Source: Acidimicrobiia bacterium
GTDB lineage: Bacteria; Actinomycetota; Acidimicrobiia; Spongiisociales; UBA5794
Length of the DNA: 64,000 nt
Reading direction: 5' to 3'
Assembly (NCBI GenBank): GCA_026985095.1
Contig: JALSQW010000056.1
Location: forward strand, 195,144-259,143
The first letter of the stretch is position 1. Every line of letters begins with the position of its first letter. Of this stretch, positions 8,441 through 15,440 are shown piece by piece. The notes beneath the pieces were generated by a model. It saw only the letters and a list, made by a program, of their open reading frames with translations, did no database searches and had not been told where the DNA came from. Both the position numbers and the translations under genes were made by a program.

Positions 8441-9802
8441 GTGACGGACGACCGTCGCGCCGTCGCTTTCCACCGGCGGCTCCAGGTCCGGCACCTGTTC
8501 GCCCTGGTGCCGATGTTCCTGCTGGCGGTCCAAGCATCACGTCCGATCGTCGACAACTCGTTCCTCTGGCATGTACGAGCCGGTGCCGCCCAGCTCGACG
8601 CAGGACGGGTTCTGACGACGGACCCGTTCTCGTATTCGATGGCCGGGACTCCGTGGAGGACCCAGTCGTGGCTGGCCGAGTTGTTCTACGCGTCGCTCGA
8701 GCGGATCACCGGAGGGATCGGGTGGACCCCCTGGTTCGTGTTCGGTGCCTCCGCATTGGCGCTCGGGTTGGTCGGGATCGCCATCTACCGATCGACCAGT
8801 GACACGGTCGCCGTCGGGCTCTGGTCGCTGATCATGGCGTGGTTGGCCGTCCCGCTGGTCCAGCCCCGTCCGGTGGTGGTGAGCTTCGGGTTGCTGGCGG
8901 CGCTGGTCCTCGTCTCCGAGGACGACGAGCGTCTCGCCTGGATCGTTCCCGGGCTCGTATGGGTGTACGCCGCGGTCCATGGCTCATGGATCCTCGGGAT
9001 CGGCCTCCTCGTCCTTCAGTCGGTGCGCCGCAGGTCGTGGCGGCTGCTGGCGGCGACCGGGATCGGGCTCGTGTTCGCCACGCTGACGGCCCATGGCCTC
9101 GGCGTGTGGGAGTTCCTCATCGTCTTCGCTCGCAACCGGGGAGCCCTCGGGATGCTGGGGGAGTGGCAACCGCCGGAGTTCGGCGACATCTTGCAGGCGC
9201 CCTACGTCCTGTTGATCGCCGGGGTCCTGTGGGCGGCCGTGGGAGGGAAGCTCCGTTCCCGGGACCTGATCCTCATCCTGCCGTTCCTGTTCTTCGGCCT
9301 CACCACCAAGCGTGCCGTCTATCCGGCGGCCATCGTCCTCGCGCCCTTCGCGGCGCGGGCATGGACGCCGGGCGAGCGCCTCCGTTCGAGCACCGGCGGG
9401 ATCGTCGTGTGGGCTGCGGGCGCCACGGTGGCCGCGTTGGTGATCGCTCCGCTGTTGGTGGTTCCCGCCTCGTTGGATCCGGGTCGGTTCCCTGCTGCCG
9501 CCGTTGTCGATCTGGCCGGGCCGCAACCGTTCTTCCACGACGACTCCGTCGGCGGATACCTGATCTATTCTCGCTGGCCCGAGGAGCAGGTGTTCGTGGA
9601 CGATCGGGCGGAGCTCTACGGAGAGACCTTCTTCCGTCGCTACCTGCGTGCCACCGCCGGCGAGTACGAGGACCTGTTCGCCGAGTACGGGTTCGATGCG
9701 GTGATCGCCAAGGCCAACTGGTCGCTCGTGGACGTGCTCGAGTCCGACGGGTGGAAGGCGTACTACCGCGATGACGCGTTCGTGGTGCTGCGGCGGGAGT
9801 GA
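8441..9802 (+). CDS. Multi-pass membrane protein, GT-C glycosyltransferase-like, in the Tad locus
   Basis: A 453-residue polytopic membrane protein with roughly nine to ten hydrophobic helices and a soluble C-terminal domain of about 100 residues (from about 345). The first external loop carries FLWHVRAG...DPFSYSMAGTPWRTQSW, a layout typical of bacterial GT-C-like membrane proteins that use polyprenyl-linked sugars. This is family resemblance only; no catalytic residue can be assigned with certainty. It follows tadC by 4 bp with a GTG start, so it is probably co-transcribed with the pilus genes and could modify pilin or other surface proteins. Its last 24 bases recur at 10166-10189 as part of a duplication. 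Confidence 0.75.
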   Translation: MTDDRRAVAFHRRLQVRHLFALVPMFLLAVQASRPIVDNSFLWHVRAGAAQLDAGRVLTTDPFSYSMAGTPWRTQSWLAELFYASLERITGGIGWTPWFVFGASALALGLVGIAIYRSTSDTVAVGLWSLIMAWLAVPLVQPRPVVVSFGLLAALVLVSEDDERLAWIVPGLVWVYAAVHGSWILGIGLLVLQSVRRRSWRLLAATGIGLVFATLTAHGLGVWEFLIVFARNRGALGMLGEWQPPEFGDILQAPYVLLIAGVLWAAVGGKLRSRDLILILPFLFFGLTTKRAVYPAAIVLAPFAARAWTPGERLRSSTGGIVVWAAGATVAALVIAPLLVVPASLDPGRFPAAAVVDLAGPQPFFHDDSVGGYLIYSRWPEEQVFVDDRAELYGETFFRRYLRATAGEYEDLFAEYGFDAVIAKANWSLVDVLESDGWKAYYRDDAFVVLRRE

Positions 9803-9823
9803 GCCGGTGCCGGGGTGGTGACG

Positions 9824-9859
9824 CGATGGAGGGGTCCGGTTGCCCGGACCCCTCCATCG
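9824..9859. terminator. Bidirectional hairpin terminator between GT-C-like gene and flp copy 1
   Basis: A perfect 16-bp inverted repeat (left arm begins CGATGGAGGGG) encloses a TTGC loop. It lies between two convergent genes and would serve both. There is no T-run on either side, which is common for terminators in high-GC actinobacteria. Confidence 0.85.
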
Positions 9860-9875
9860 TCGTGTGTGTCGGGCC

Positions 9876-10049
9876 TTACGGCAGCGAGGTGCCGGCGGTC
9901 GACAGGGTGCTGGAGACCTTGTTGCCGAGCAGGATGATCGCGGCGATCGCAACGATGGCGATCAGGGCGACGAGCAGCGCGTACTCGACGAGGCTGGCGC
10001 CGTCTTCCTCGGCGAGCCTGGTCTGAATCGACGTCCAGAGTCGAAGCAT
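9876..10049 (-). CDS. flp: Flp/Fap-type pilin, copy 1
   Basis: A 57-residue class III type IV pilin. After a short basic leader (MLRLWTSIQTRLAEEDG) comes the hallmark segment GASLVEYALLVALIAIVAI with Glu-Tyr at the conserved +5/+6 positions, then a 20-residue hydrophobic helix and a short hydrophilic tail ending in TSLP. A prepilin peptidase would cut after the Gly before ASLVEY. The Shine-Dalgarno AGGAGGT lies just upstream of the ATG. It is the major structural subunit expected for the TadA/B/C machine next door. It was too short for a standard ORF cutoff. Confidence 0.95.
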   Translation of the reverse strand: MLRLWTSIQTRLAEEDGASLVEYALLVALIAIVAIAAIILLGNKVSSTLSTAGTSLP

Positions 10050-10086
10050 GTTCTCTACCTCCTAGTGGCAGGGTGATCCGATACCA

Positions 10087-10130
10087 AAGCTACGACACGG
10101 GTCCCCTCGTGACCATGGGTCGGCCGACCC
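10087..10130 (-). promoter_or_regulatory. flp copy 1 promoter with palindromic putative operator
   Basis: Read on the minus strand, TAGCTT (10092-10087) is a -10 box giving a start near 10080 and a 31-nt leader with AGGAGG. The 14-bp perfect palindrome GGGTCGGCCGACCC (10117-10130) is centred about 43.5 bp upstream of that start, a position typical for activators that overlap the -35 region. The same arrangement is seen 388 bp away at copy 2. Confidence 0.6.
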
Positions 10131-10211
10131 AATTCCCTCGGGACCGACGTTCTCGACGTCGGGGAGTTCGTGGTGCTGCGGCGGGAGTGAGCCGGTGCCG
10201 GGGTGGTGACG

Positions 10212-10247
10212 CGATGGAGGGGTCCGGTTGCCCGGACCCCTCCATCG
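10212..10247. terminator. Hairpin terminator downstream of flp copy 2
   Basis: This is the duplicated copy of the 16-bp stem with a TTGC loop at 9824-9859. On the minus strand it follows the flp copy 2 stop codon by 16 bp, so the two pilin genes are probably separate transcription units. Confidence 0.85.
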
Positions 10248-10263
10248 TCGTGTGTGTCGGGCC

Positions 10264-10437
10264 TTACGGCATCGAGGTGCCGGCGGTCGACAGGGTGCTG
10301 GAGACCTTGTTGCCGAGCAGGATGATCGCGGCGATCGCAACGATGGCGATCAGGGCGACGAGCAGCGCGTACTCGACGAGGCTGGCGCCGTCTTCCTCGG
10401 CGAGCCTGGTCTGAATCGACGTCCAGAGTCGAAGCAT
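10264..10437 (-). CDS. flp: Flp/Fap-type pilin, copy 2
   Basis: A 57-residue pilin identical to copy 1 except for Leu to Met at the second-last residue (tail TSMP instead of TSLP). It carries the same GASLVEYALLVALIA signature, hydrophobic helix and AGGAGGT ribosome site. The two copies are in the same orientation and each has its own promoter and terminator, so duplication probably raises pilin dose rather than giving a distinct subunit. It lies 110 bp downstream of the response regulator gene on the same strand. Confidence 0.95.
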   Translation of the reverse strand: MLRLWTSIQTRLAEEDGASLVEYALLVALIAIVAIAAIILLGNKVSSTLSTAGTSMP

Positions 10438-10474
10438 GTTCTCTACCTCCTAGTGGCAGGGTGATCCGACACCC

Positions 10475-10518
10475 ATGCTACGACTTCGGGGGTCGGGTCA
10501 CCATGGGTCGGGCGACCT
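10475..10518 (-). promoter_or_regulatory. flp copy 2 promoter with palindromic putative operator
   Basis: TAGCAT (10480-10475) is the minus-strand -10 box. The half-sites GGTCG and CGACC (10506-10517, centre GG) keep the same distance from the pilin start as in copy 1. The sequence between these elements has diverged from copy 1 while the elements are kept, which argues that they are functional. Confidence 0.6.
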
Positions 10519-10547
10519 ATTGGCGTCGGGTGGGAACGACCGAAGGG

Positions 10548-11177
10548 TCAGGAAGGTCCGAGGCCGAGCCGGATGGCTTCGACGGCCGCCTGGGTACGGT
10601 CGGAGATCCGGAGCTTCTCGTAGATGCTCGCCAGGTGGTTCTTGACGGTCTTGTGGGAGATGTACAGCTCGTCGGCGATGTCGGCGGTGCCGGAGATGCC
10701 GCGGGCGAGGAGGGCGAGGATCTCGCGCTCGCGGGCCGTGAGGGAATCGGCGTCCGGTCCGAGCGAGGGCTCCCGGTACCGATCGAGGATGGCGTCGGGA
10801 TCGTCGGCGTCGATGAGCGACTCGCCGGCGTGGACGGCGCGGATGGTGGCGGCGACGTCCGGCAGCGGAGTGGCCTTCGAGAGGAACGCCCTGGCACCCA
10901 CGGCGCGGGCCCGGTTGCGGTGTTCGTCGTCGGCGTGCATCGTCATGATGACGGCCCGGTGTCCCGCGCCGAGGTCGCGCAGCGCGGAGAGGCCACTGCC
11001 GTCGGGCATCTCGATGTCGACCAGGAGCACGTCGGGGAGGATGTCGGGGGCCAGGGTCCGCAACGCCTCGACCGTGGCCGCCGCGCCGGCCACCTCGAAG
11101 TCCGGGATCCTGCCCAGGGCCTGGGACAGGCCGTCGAGGAGCAGATGATGGTCGTCGGCGATGAGGATCCGGATCAT
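10548..11177 (-). CDS. NarL/LuxR-family response regulator
   Basis: A 209-residue two-domain regulator. The receiver domain (residues 1-120) has the acidic pair in ADDHHLLLDG, the phospho-acceptor Asp in LLVDIEMPDGSG and the conserved Thr and Lys (MTM, LSKA). The LuxR-type helix-turn-helix is at about residues 145-205 (LTAREREILALLA...HKTVKNHLASIYEKL). The start is the ATG at 11177, which overlaps the kinase stop (ATGA); a longer upstream frame lacks support. It is partner to the adjacent kinase and lies directly upstream of the two pilin genes, whose promoters share a palindrome, so control of pilin is plausible but unproven. Confidence 0.93.
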   Translation of the reverse strand: MIRILIADDHHLLLDGLSQALGRIPDFEVAGAAATVEALRTLAPDILPDVLLVDIEMPDGSGLSALRDLGAGHRAVIMTMHADDEHRNRARAVGARAFLSKATPLPDVAATIRAVHAGESLIDADDPDAILDRYREPSLGPDADSLTAREREILALLARGISGTADIADELYISHKTVKNHLASIYEKLRISDRTQAAVEAIRLGLGPS

Positions 11178-12679
11178 CGACTTCCCCAATGGAGTTCGAC
11201 GGTCGTTCCCGCATGCCCGGACTGGATCGTCAGTCGTCCTCCGATCTTGTCGGCTCGTTCCCGCATCCCGATGATCCCCCAATGACCGGGGGTTCTGGCC
11301 CCCGGGTCGAACCCCCGCCCGTCGTCGGTCACCGACAGGCGACCGCGGTCGTGGTCGACCGAGCCGGCGATGGTGATCTTGGAGGCGTCGGCGTGCTCGA
11401 CCGCGTTACGAACGGCCTCGGTGAGGATGGCGGCGAGCTCCTCGGCGATGCCGTCTCGAGGTGGGCGCTGCTCGTCCAACTCGACGATCACGGCCGGACC
11501 GTCCGCGTCGATCTCGCCGACGACGGCGTGGGCGCACTCGACGAGACTGGACGACCGCACCGCGCGGAGATCCTCGACGGTCGCTCGGATGCTCTCGACC
11601 ACCCTGGTGGCGGTCTCGCGTAGCGCCGCGAGCTGCGCGGCCGTGGTGTCGTCACCGTCGGCGTCCATGGCCAGGAGGTCGATCCCGAGCCCCAAGGAGG
11701 CGACGGCGGGCCCGATCTCGTCGTGCAGTTCCCTGGCCAGCCGGAGTCGCTCCTCGCGGACGGCCCGGGCGGCGATCTCGGACAGGAGCGCGATGTTGTC
11801 GAAGGCCAGGGCGATCGGTCGGAGCATCGTCTCGATGACGTCGTCGCTGCGGTCGGATCGGTCCGCGTCCGCAGGGGGCCAGATGCGGAGTTCCCCGAGG
11901 CGGCGCGACGCGATGCTGATCGGGTAGCGGCGGGCGTCGGCGGGCGATCCGGGTTCGCCTCGGCGAGCGACCACGACCTCGGTGGGCTGGGAGATGCGGA
12001 CCTCGGCTCCCACGAAGTCGACATGCTGCGCGAGGTCACGGAGCGCGGTCCGTCCCACGCCGACCGGGTTCAGTTCAGAGGCGGTGGCGAGCTCACCGAG
12101 GCTGAGGAGCAGGTCGTGTGACGCTTCGAGGCGTTCGAGGCGTTGGGCGTCCAGGAGGGTGGTGCGTGCCAGTCGCTCTGCCCGAAGTTGCTCGTCGATG
12201 AGGATGCGGCGCGCCTGGGAGAAGGTCACCGCGACGAGGGCGTAGAAGAGACTGGCCTGGAGGAGCTGTGCCGACGGGATGGGCCTCGCCAAGAGGGCGT
12301 CGCCGACGGTGAGGGCGACGATCGCGGCGGCGGTGGTCGACGCCCCCAGGACCGTGCCGTACCGGACCGATGCGTAGTAGACCGGGGCGGCGAGGAACAG
12401 CACGAAGGGGCTCTCCGAGCCCCCGGTCGACCAGGCGGCGAAGCCGCCGACGGCCACGCCGGAGAGGGCGAAGATCCACGCCGTGCGCGGTGACGACGAG
12501 CGGAGGCCGGCGTGGAGCGCGGCAGCATACGCGCCGGCGGCGGCCATGGCCGCCAGGGCCGGTGGCGTCGGGCCGCGGGCGATCGTCACGAGCGAGGCTC
12601 CGAGCACCGTCGAGCCCCACAGGAGGCCGAGGAGGATGCGGTCGAACCTCGCCTCCCATTCGGTCGCGCGGTTCACCAT
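11174..12679 (-). CDS. Membrane sensor histidine kinase, HisKA_3 type
   Basis: A 501-residue kinase. The first 150 residues hold about five to six hydrophobic helices with no large extracellular loop, which suggests sensing within or near the membrane. A GAF-like region follows. The HisKA_3 dimerisation box with the phosphorylated His is in LRLARELHDEIGPAVASLG, and the HATPase_c domain has its N box (EAVRNAVEHA) and G boxes (DDGRGFDPG, GHWGIIGM). It pairs with the NarL-type regulator by a 4-bp overlap. The ATG at 12679 is chosen because a TACCCT -10 box lies 7 nt upstream, predicting a leaderless mRNA. Confidence 0.92.
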   Translation of the reverse strand: MVNRATEWEARFDRILLGLLWGSTVLGASLVTIARGPTPPALAAMAAAGAYAAALHAGLRSSSPRTAWIFALSGVAVGGFAAWSTGGSESPFVLFLAAPVYYASVRYGTVLGASTTAAAIVALTVGDALLARPIPSAQLLQASLFYALVAVTFSQARRILIDEQLRAERLARTTLLDAQRLERLEASHDLLLSLGELATASELNPVGVGRTALRDLAQHVDFVGAEVRISQPTEVVVARRGEPGSPADARRYPISIASRRLGELRIWPPADADRSDRSDDVIETMLRPIALAFDNIALLSEIAARAVREERLRLARELHDEIGPAVASLGLGIDLLAMDADGDDTTAAQLAALRETATRVVESIRATVEDLRAVRSSSLVECAHAVVGEIDADGPAVIVELDEQRPPRDGIAEELAAILTEAVRNAVEHADASKITIAGSVDHDRGRLSVTDDGRGFDPGARTPGHWGIIGMRERADKIGGRLTIQSGHAGTTVELHWGSR

Positions 12680-12686
12680 GGGAAGC

Positions 12687-12696
12687 AGGGTACAGT
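12687..12696. promoter_or_regulatory. Divergent leaderless promoters with overlapping -10 boxes (kinase / coaE)
   Basis: The minus-strand -10 TACCCT occupies 12692-12687 and the plus-strand -10 TACAGT occupies 12691-12696, so the two hexamers share 2 bp. Each lies 6-7 nt from its start codon (12679 on minus, 12703 on plus), predicting two leaderless transcripts from a 23-bp gap. RNA polymerase could not occupy both at once. Confidence 0.6.
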
Positions 12697-12702
12697 CGTC
12701 GG

Positions 12703-13311
12703 ATGTCGTCTCACGGGATTGCATCGGCACCGATCCGGGTGGTCCTGAGCGGAGGGATCGGATCGGGCAAGAGCACCGTCGCCGAGCTCCTGGAACACCG
12801 CGGGTGGAAGGTGATCCCGGGCGACAGGCTCGGCCACGAGGTCCTCGAACCGGACGGGGAGGCGTTCGAAGCCGTCGCTCGGACCTGGCCCGAGGTCGTC
12901 CGGGATGGTCGCATCGACCGAGGAGCGTTGGCGACGATCGTGTTCTCGGACCCCGCGCAGCTCGAACGCCTCGAGGCGATCACCCATCCCGCCATCGCGC
13001 GGCGGATCGCCGCGGCGGTGGGGGAGGCCGGCGATCGGCCGGTCGCGGTGGAGATCCCGATCATCGCCGGCGGGTTGGTCGACCCGTCGTGGACGAGGGT
13101 CGTCGTGGATGCTCCCCGGGAGGTCCGTTTCGCCAGGGCGGTGGCTCGGGGCGGTGATCCCGGCGACGTCGAGCGTCGCATGGCGTCGCAGCCCGACCGA
13201 GAGACCTGGCTGCGGTGGGCCAACGAGGTGATCGACAACACCGGCGACCTGGCGGCATTGGAGGAGGAGGTCGATCGTCTCGTGGAGCGCATCACGACGA
13301 CGCCGAGCTGA
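12703..13311 (+). CDS. coaE: Dephospho-CoA kinase
   Basis: A 202-residue P-loop kinase catalysing the last step of coenzyme A synthesis (ATP-dependent 3'-phosphorylation of dephospho-CoA). The Walker A motif GGIGSGKS is at about residues 16-23, followed by the family's GD..GHEVL segment, a [13 protein letters not shown] segment and the ITHPAI motif. The ATG at 12703 is preferred over longer upstream frames because those would run through the kinase gene, and because TACAGT lies 6 nt upstream. It heads the coaE-uvrB-uvrA order typical of Actinomycetota. Its length is normal for forms without an extra domain. Confidence 0.94.
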   Translation: MSSHGIASAPIRVVLSGGIGSGKSTVAELLEHRGWKVIPGDRLGHEVLEPDGEAFEAVARTWPEVVRDGRIDRGALATIVFSDPAQLERLEAITHPAIARRIAAAVGEAGDRPVAVEIPIIAGGLVDPSWTRVVVDAPREVRFARAVARGGDPGDVERRMASQPDRETWLRWANEVIDNTGDLAALEEEVDRLVERITTTPS

Positions 13312-13360
13312 GGGATCTGTCACAGGGGAGCGGTACCCTGTCCGGGAGCCCGGAGGACCG

Positions 13361-15376
13361 ATGAGACCGTTTCGTGTGCATTCCGATTTCTCGCCCGCGG
13401 GCGACCAGCCGGAGGCCATCGCTCGCCTCGCCGACGGCATCCACCGCGGCGAGCGGTTCCAGACCCTGTTGGGCATCACCGGCTCCGGCAAGTCGGCCAC
13501 CATCGCCTGGACCATCGAGCAGGTCCAGCGACCCACCTTGGTCCTCGCGCCGAACAAGGCGCTCGCCGCGCAGCTCGCCAACGAGTTCCGTCAGTTCTTC
13601 CCCGACAACCGCGTCGAGTACTTCGTCAGCTACTACGACTACTACCAGCCGGAGGCGTACATCCCGCAGACCGACACGTACATCGAGAAGGAATCCACGA
13701 TGAACGACGAGATCGATCGGCTGCGGCACTCGGCGACGGCGGCGTTGCTCACCCGCCGGGATGTCATCATCGTGGCCTCGGTGTCGGCGATCTACGGTCT
13801 CGGATCCCCCGAACAGTACGAAGGGCAGCTCCTCCGCCTCGTCCGCGGCGTCGAGTTCCCCCTCCAGGATGCCGTCCGCAAGCTCGTCGACATCCAGTAC
13901 GAACGCAACGAGGTGAACCTCATCCGCGGCAAGTTCCGCCTCAAGGGTGACACCCTCGAGGTGTTCCCGTCCTATGAGGAGACCATCTTCCGCATCGAGT
14001 ACTGGGGGGACGAGGTCGAGCGGATGCTGCGGATGAACCCCGTCACCGGTGAGGTCATCGAGGAAGTCGAGGACCTGTGGATCTATCCGGCGAGCCACTA
14101 TGTGACGTCGTCGGAACGGATCGAGCGGGCGTTGGTCGGTATCGAGTCCGAGCTGCACACCCGTCTCGGTCATCTCGAGGATCGGGGGAAGCTCCTCGAG
14201 GCTCAGCGTCTCCGGATGCGGACCGCCTACGACATGGAGATGCTGCGTGAGGTGGGCATGTGCCCGGGGATCGAGAACTACTCCCGCTACCTCGACGGTC
14301 GCGAACCGGGAGAACCTCCCTACACGCTCCTCGACTACTTCCCCGACGACTACCTCACCGTGGTCGACGAGAGTCACGTCACGATCCCGCAGATCCACGG
14401 TCAGTACGCCGGCGACCGGTCCCGCAAGGAGGTCCTCGTCGAAAACGGGTTCCGGCTGCCGTCGGCGATGGACAACCGTCCGCTCACGTTCGAGGAGTGG
14501 TACGCCCGCACCAACCAAGCGATCCTGCTGTCGGCGACGCCGGGTCCGTGGGAGCTGCGCGAATCCGCCCGGATCGTCGAGCAGATCATCCGCCCGACGG
14601 GCCTCGTCGACCCCGAGGTCGAGGTCCGGCCCACAAGAGGCCAGATCGACGACCTGATCGAGGAGGTCCGCACCCGTGCGGTCAACGATCGTCGCGTCCT
14701 CGTGACGACCTTGACGAAGAAGATGGCCGAGGACCTCACCGACTACCTCCTCGAACTCGGCGTCAAGGCACGCTACCTCCACAGCGACATCGACACCCTC
14801 GAGCGGGTCCAGATCCTCCGCGACCTGCGTCTCGGCGACTACGACGTGCTGATCGGCGTCAACCTGCTGAGGGAAGGGCTCGATCTCCCCGAGGTGTCGC
14901 TCGTGGCGATCCTCGACGCCGACAAGGAAGGCTTCCTGCGCTCGGAGACGAGCCTCGTCCAGACCATCGGGCGCGCCGCCCGCAACGTCGAGGGTGCGGT
15001 CATCATGTACGCCGACGAGGTGACCGACTCGATGCGACGAGCGCTCGACGAGACCAACCGGCGACGGCGGGTCCAGATCGCCTACAACCAAGAGCACGGC
15101 ATCGACCCGCAGACGATCAGGAAGAAGGTGTCGGACATCCTCGAGCTGGTCCAGTCGTCTCACGATGGCCCGTCGACCGACCGGCGGGCCAGGGAACTCC
15201 GGCGCCGCGAGCCGCTGCATCTCGACACCCCCGACCTCCGGCGCTTGATCCAGAGCCTCGAGGACGAGATGCGCGAAGCGGCCGTCGAGTTGCGCTTCGA
15301 GTACGCGGCCAGGCTCCGCGACGAGATCAACGAGTTGAAGCGGGAACTCGCCGAGCTCGTCGAGGCGGCGAGATGA
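13361..15376 (+). CDS. uvrB: UvrABC excinuclease subunit B
   Basis: A 671-residue DNA-repair helicase. Near the N-terminus it has the Walker A GITGSGKS and the damage-verifying beta-hairpin region [12 protein letters not shown]. Helicase motifs follow ([49 protein letters not shown]), and it ends in a UVR domain that contacts UvrC ([24 protein letters not shown]). A -10-like TACCCT (13334-13339) lies within an inverted repeat (ACAGGG, 8 nt, CCCTGT, 13322-13341). GGAGG sits before the ATG. It lies 64 bp upstream of uvrA. Confidence 0.98.
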   Translation: MRPFRVHSDFSPAGDQPEAIARLADGIHRGERFQTLLGITGSGKSATIAWTIEQVQRPTLVLAPNKALAAQLANEFRQFFPDNRVEYFVSYYDYYQPEAYIPQTDTYIEKESTMNDEIDRLRHSATAALLTRRDVIIVASVSAIYGLGSPEQYEGQLLRLVRGVEFPLQDAVRKLVDIQYERNEVNLIRGKFRLKGDTLEVFPSYEETIFRIEYWGDEVERMLRMNPVTGEVIEEVEDLWIYPASHYVTSSERIERALVGIESELHTRLGHLEDRGKLLEAQRLRMRTAYDMEMLREVGMCPGIENYSRYLDGREPGEPPYTLLDYFPDDYLTVVDESHVTIPQIHGQYAGDRSRKEVLVENGFRLPSAMDNRPLTFEEWYARTNQAILLSATPGPWELRESARIVEQIIRPTGLVDPEVEVRPTRGQIDDLIEEVRTRAVNDRRVLVTTLTKKMAEDLTDYLLELGVKARYLHSDIDTLERVQILRDLRLGDYDVLIGVNLLREGLDLPEVSLVAILDADKEGFLRSETSLVQTIGRAARNVEGAVIMYADEVTDSMRRALDETNRRRRVQIAYNQEHGIDPQTIRKKVSDILELVQSSHDGPSTDRRARELRRREPLHLDTPDLRRLIQSLEDEMREAAVELRFEYAARLRDEINELKRELAELVEAAR

Positions 15377-15402
15377 CCGGTCGGTGAGCGGCACCTCGCC
15401 GG

Positions 15403-15408
15403 TACACT
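15403..15408 (+). promoter_or_regulatory. -10 box for uvrA
   Basis: TACACT lies 32 nt upstream of the ATG at 15441. Its position inside the longer possible reading frame is the main reason to reject the GTG at 15384 as the start of uvrA. Confidence 0.5.
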
Positions 15409-15440
15409 CGCCCAGCGTCGTCGGAGCGACAAGGGGCACG

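Larger units (their letters stand above)
9778..10081. repeat. Direct repeat copy 1 (304 bp) carrying a flp pilin gene
   Basis: This block recurs at 10166-10469, 388 bp away, with a single difference that I could find (G at 9884, T at 10272). It holds the last 25 bases of the GT-C-like gene, a hairpin terminator and an entire Flp pilin gene with its ribosome site. The unit includes the 3' end of the neighbouring gene, so copy 1 is the original arrangement and copy 2 is the derived one. Confidence 0.97.
10166..10469. repeat. Direct repeat copy 2 (304 bp) carrying a flp pilin gene
   Basis: This is the second copy of the block at 9778-10081. It begins with an orphan piece of the GT-C-like gene's 3' end (10166-10189) that has no gene in front of it, showing that this is the duplicated insert. 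Similarity past 10469 drops to scattered matches that coincide with promoter elements. Confidence 0.97.

Noticed and set aside
12370-12702. Longer N-terminus for coaE
   Set aside because: The extension is Arg/Pro-rich antisense of the kinase gene, and the -10 box lies immediately before the ATG at 12703.
13322-13341. ACAGGG/CCCTGT inverted repeat before uvrB as a LexA box
   Set aside because: It does not resemble the actinobacterial LexA site (GAAC...GTTC type); kept only as a note on uvrB.
15384-15440. Earlier GTG start for uvrA
   Set aside because: The TACACT -10 box lies inside this extension and UvrA proteins begin at the [17 protein letters not shown]-like position.
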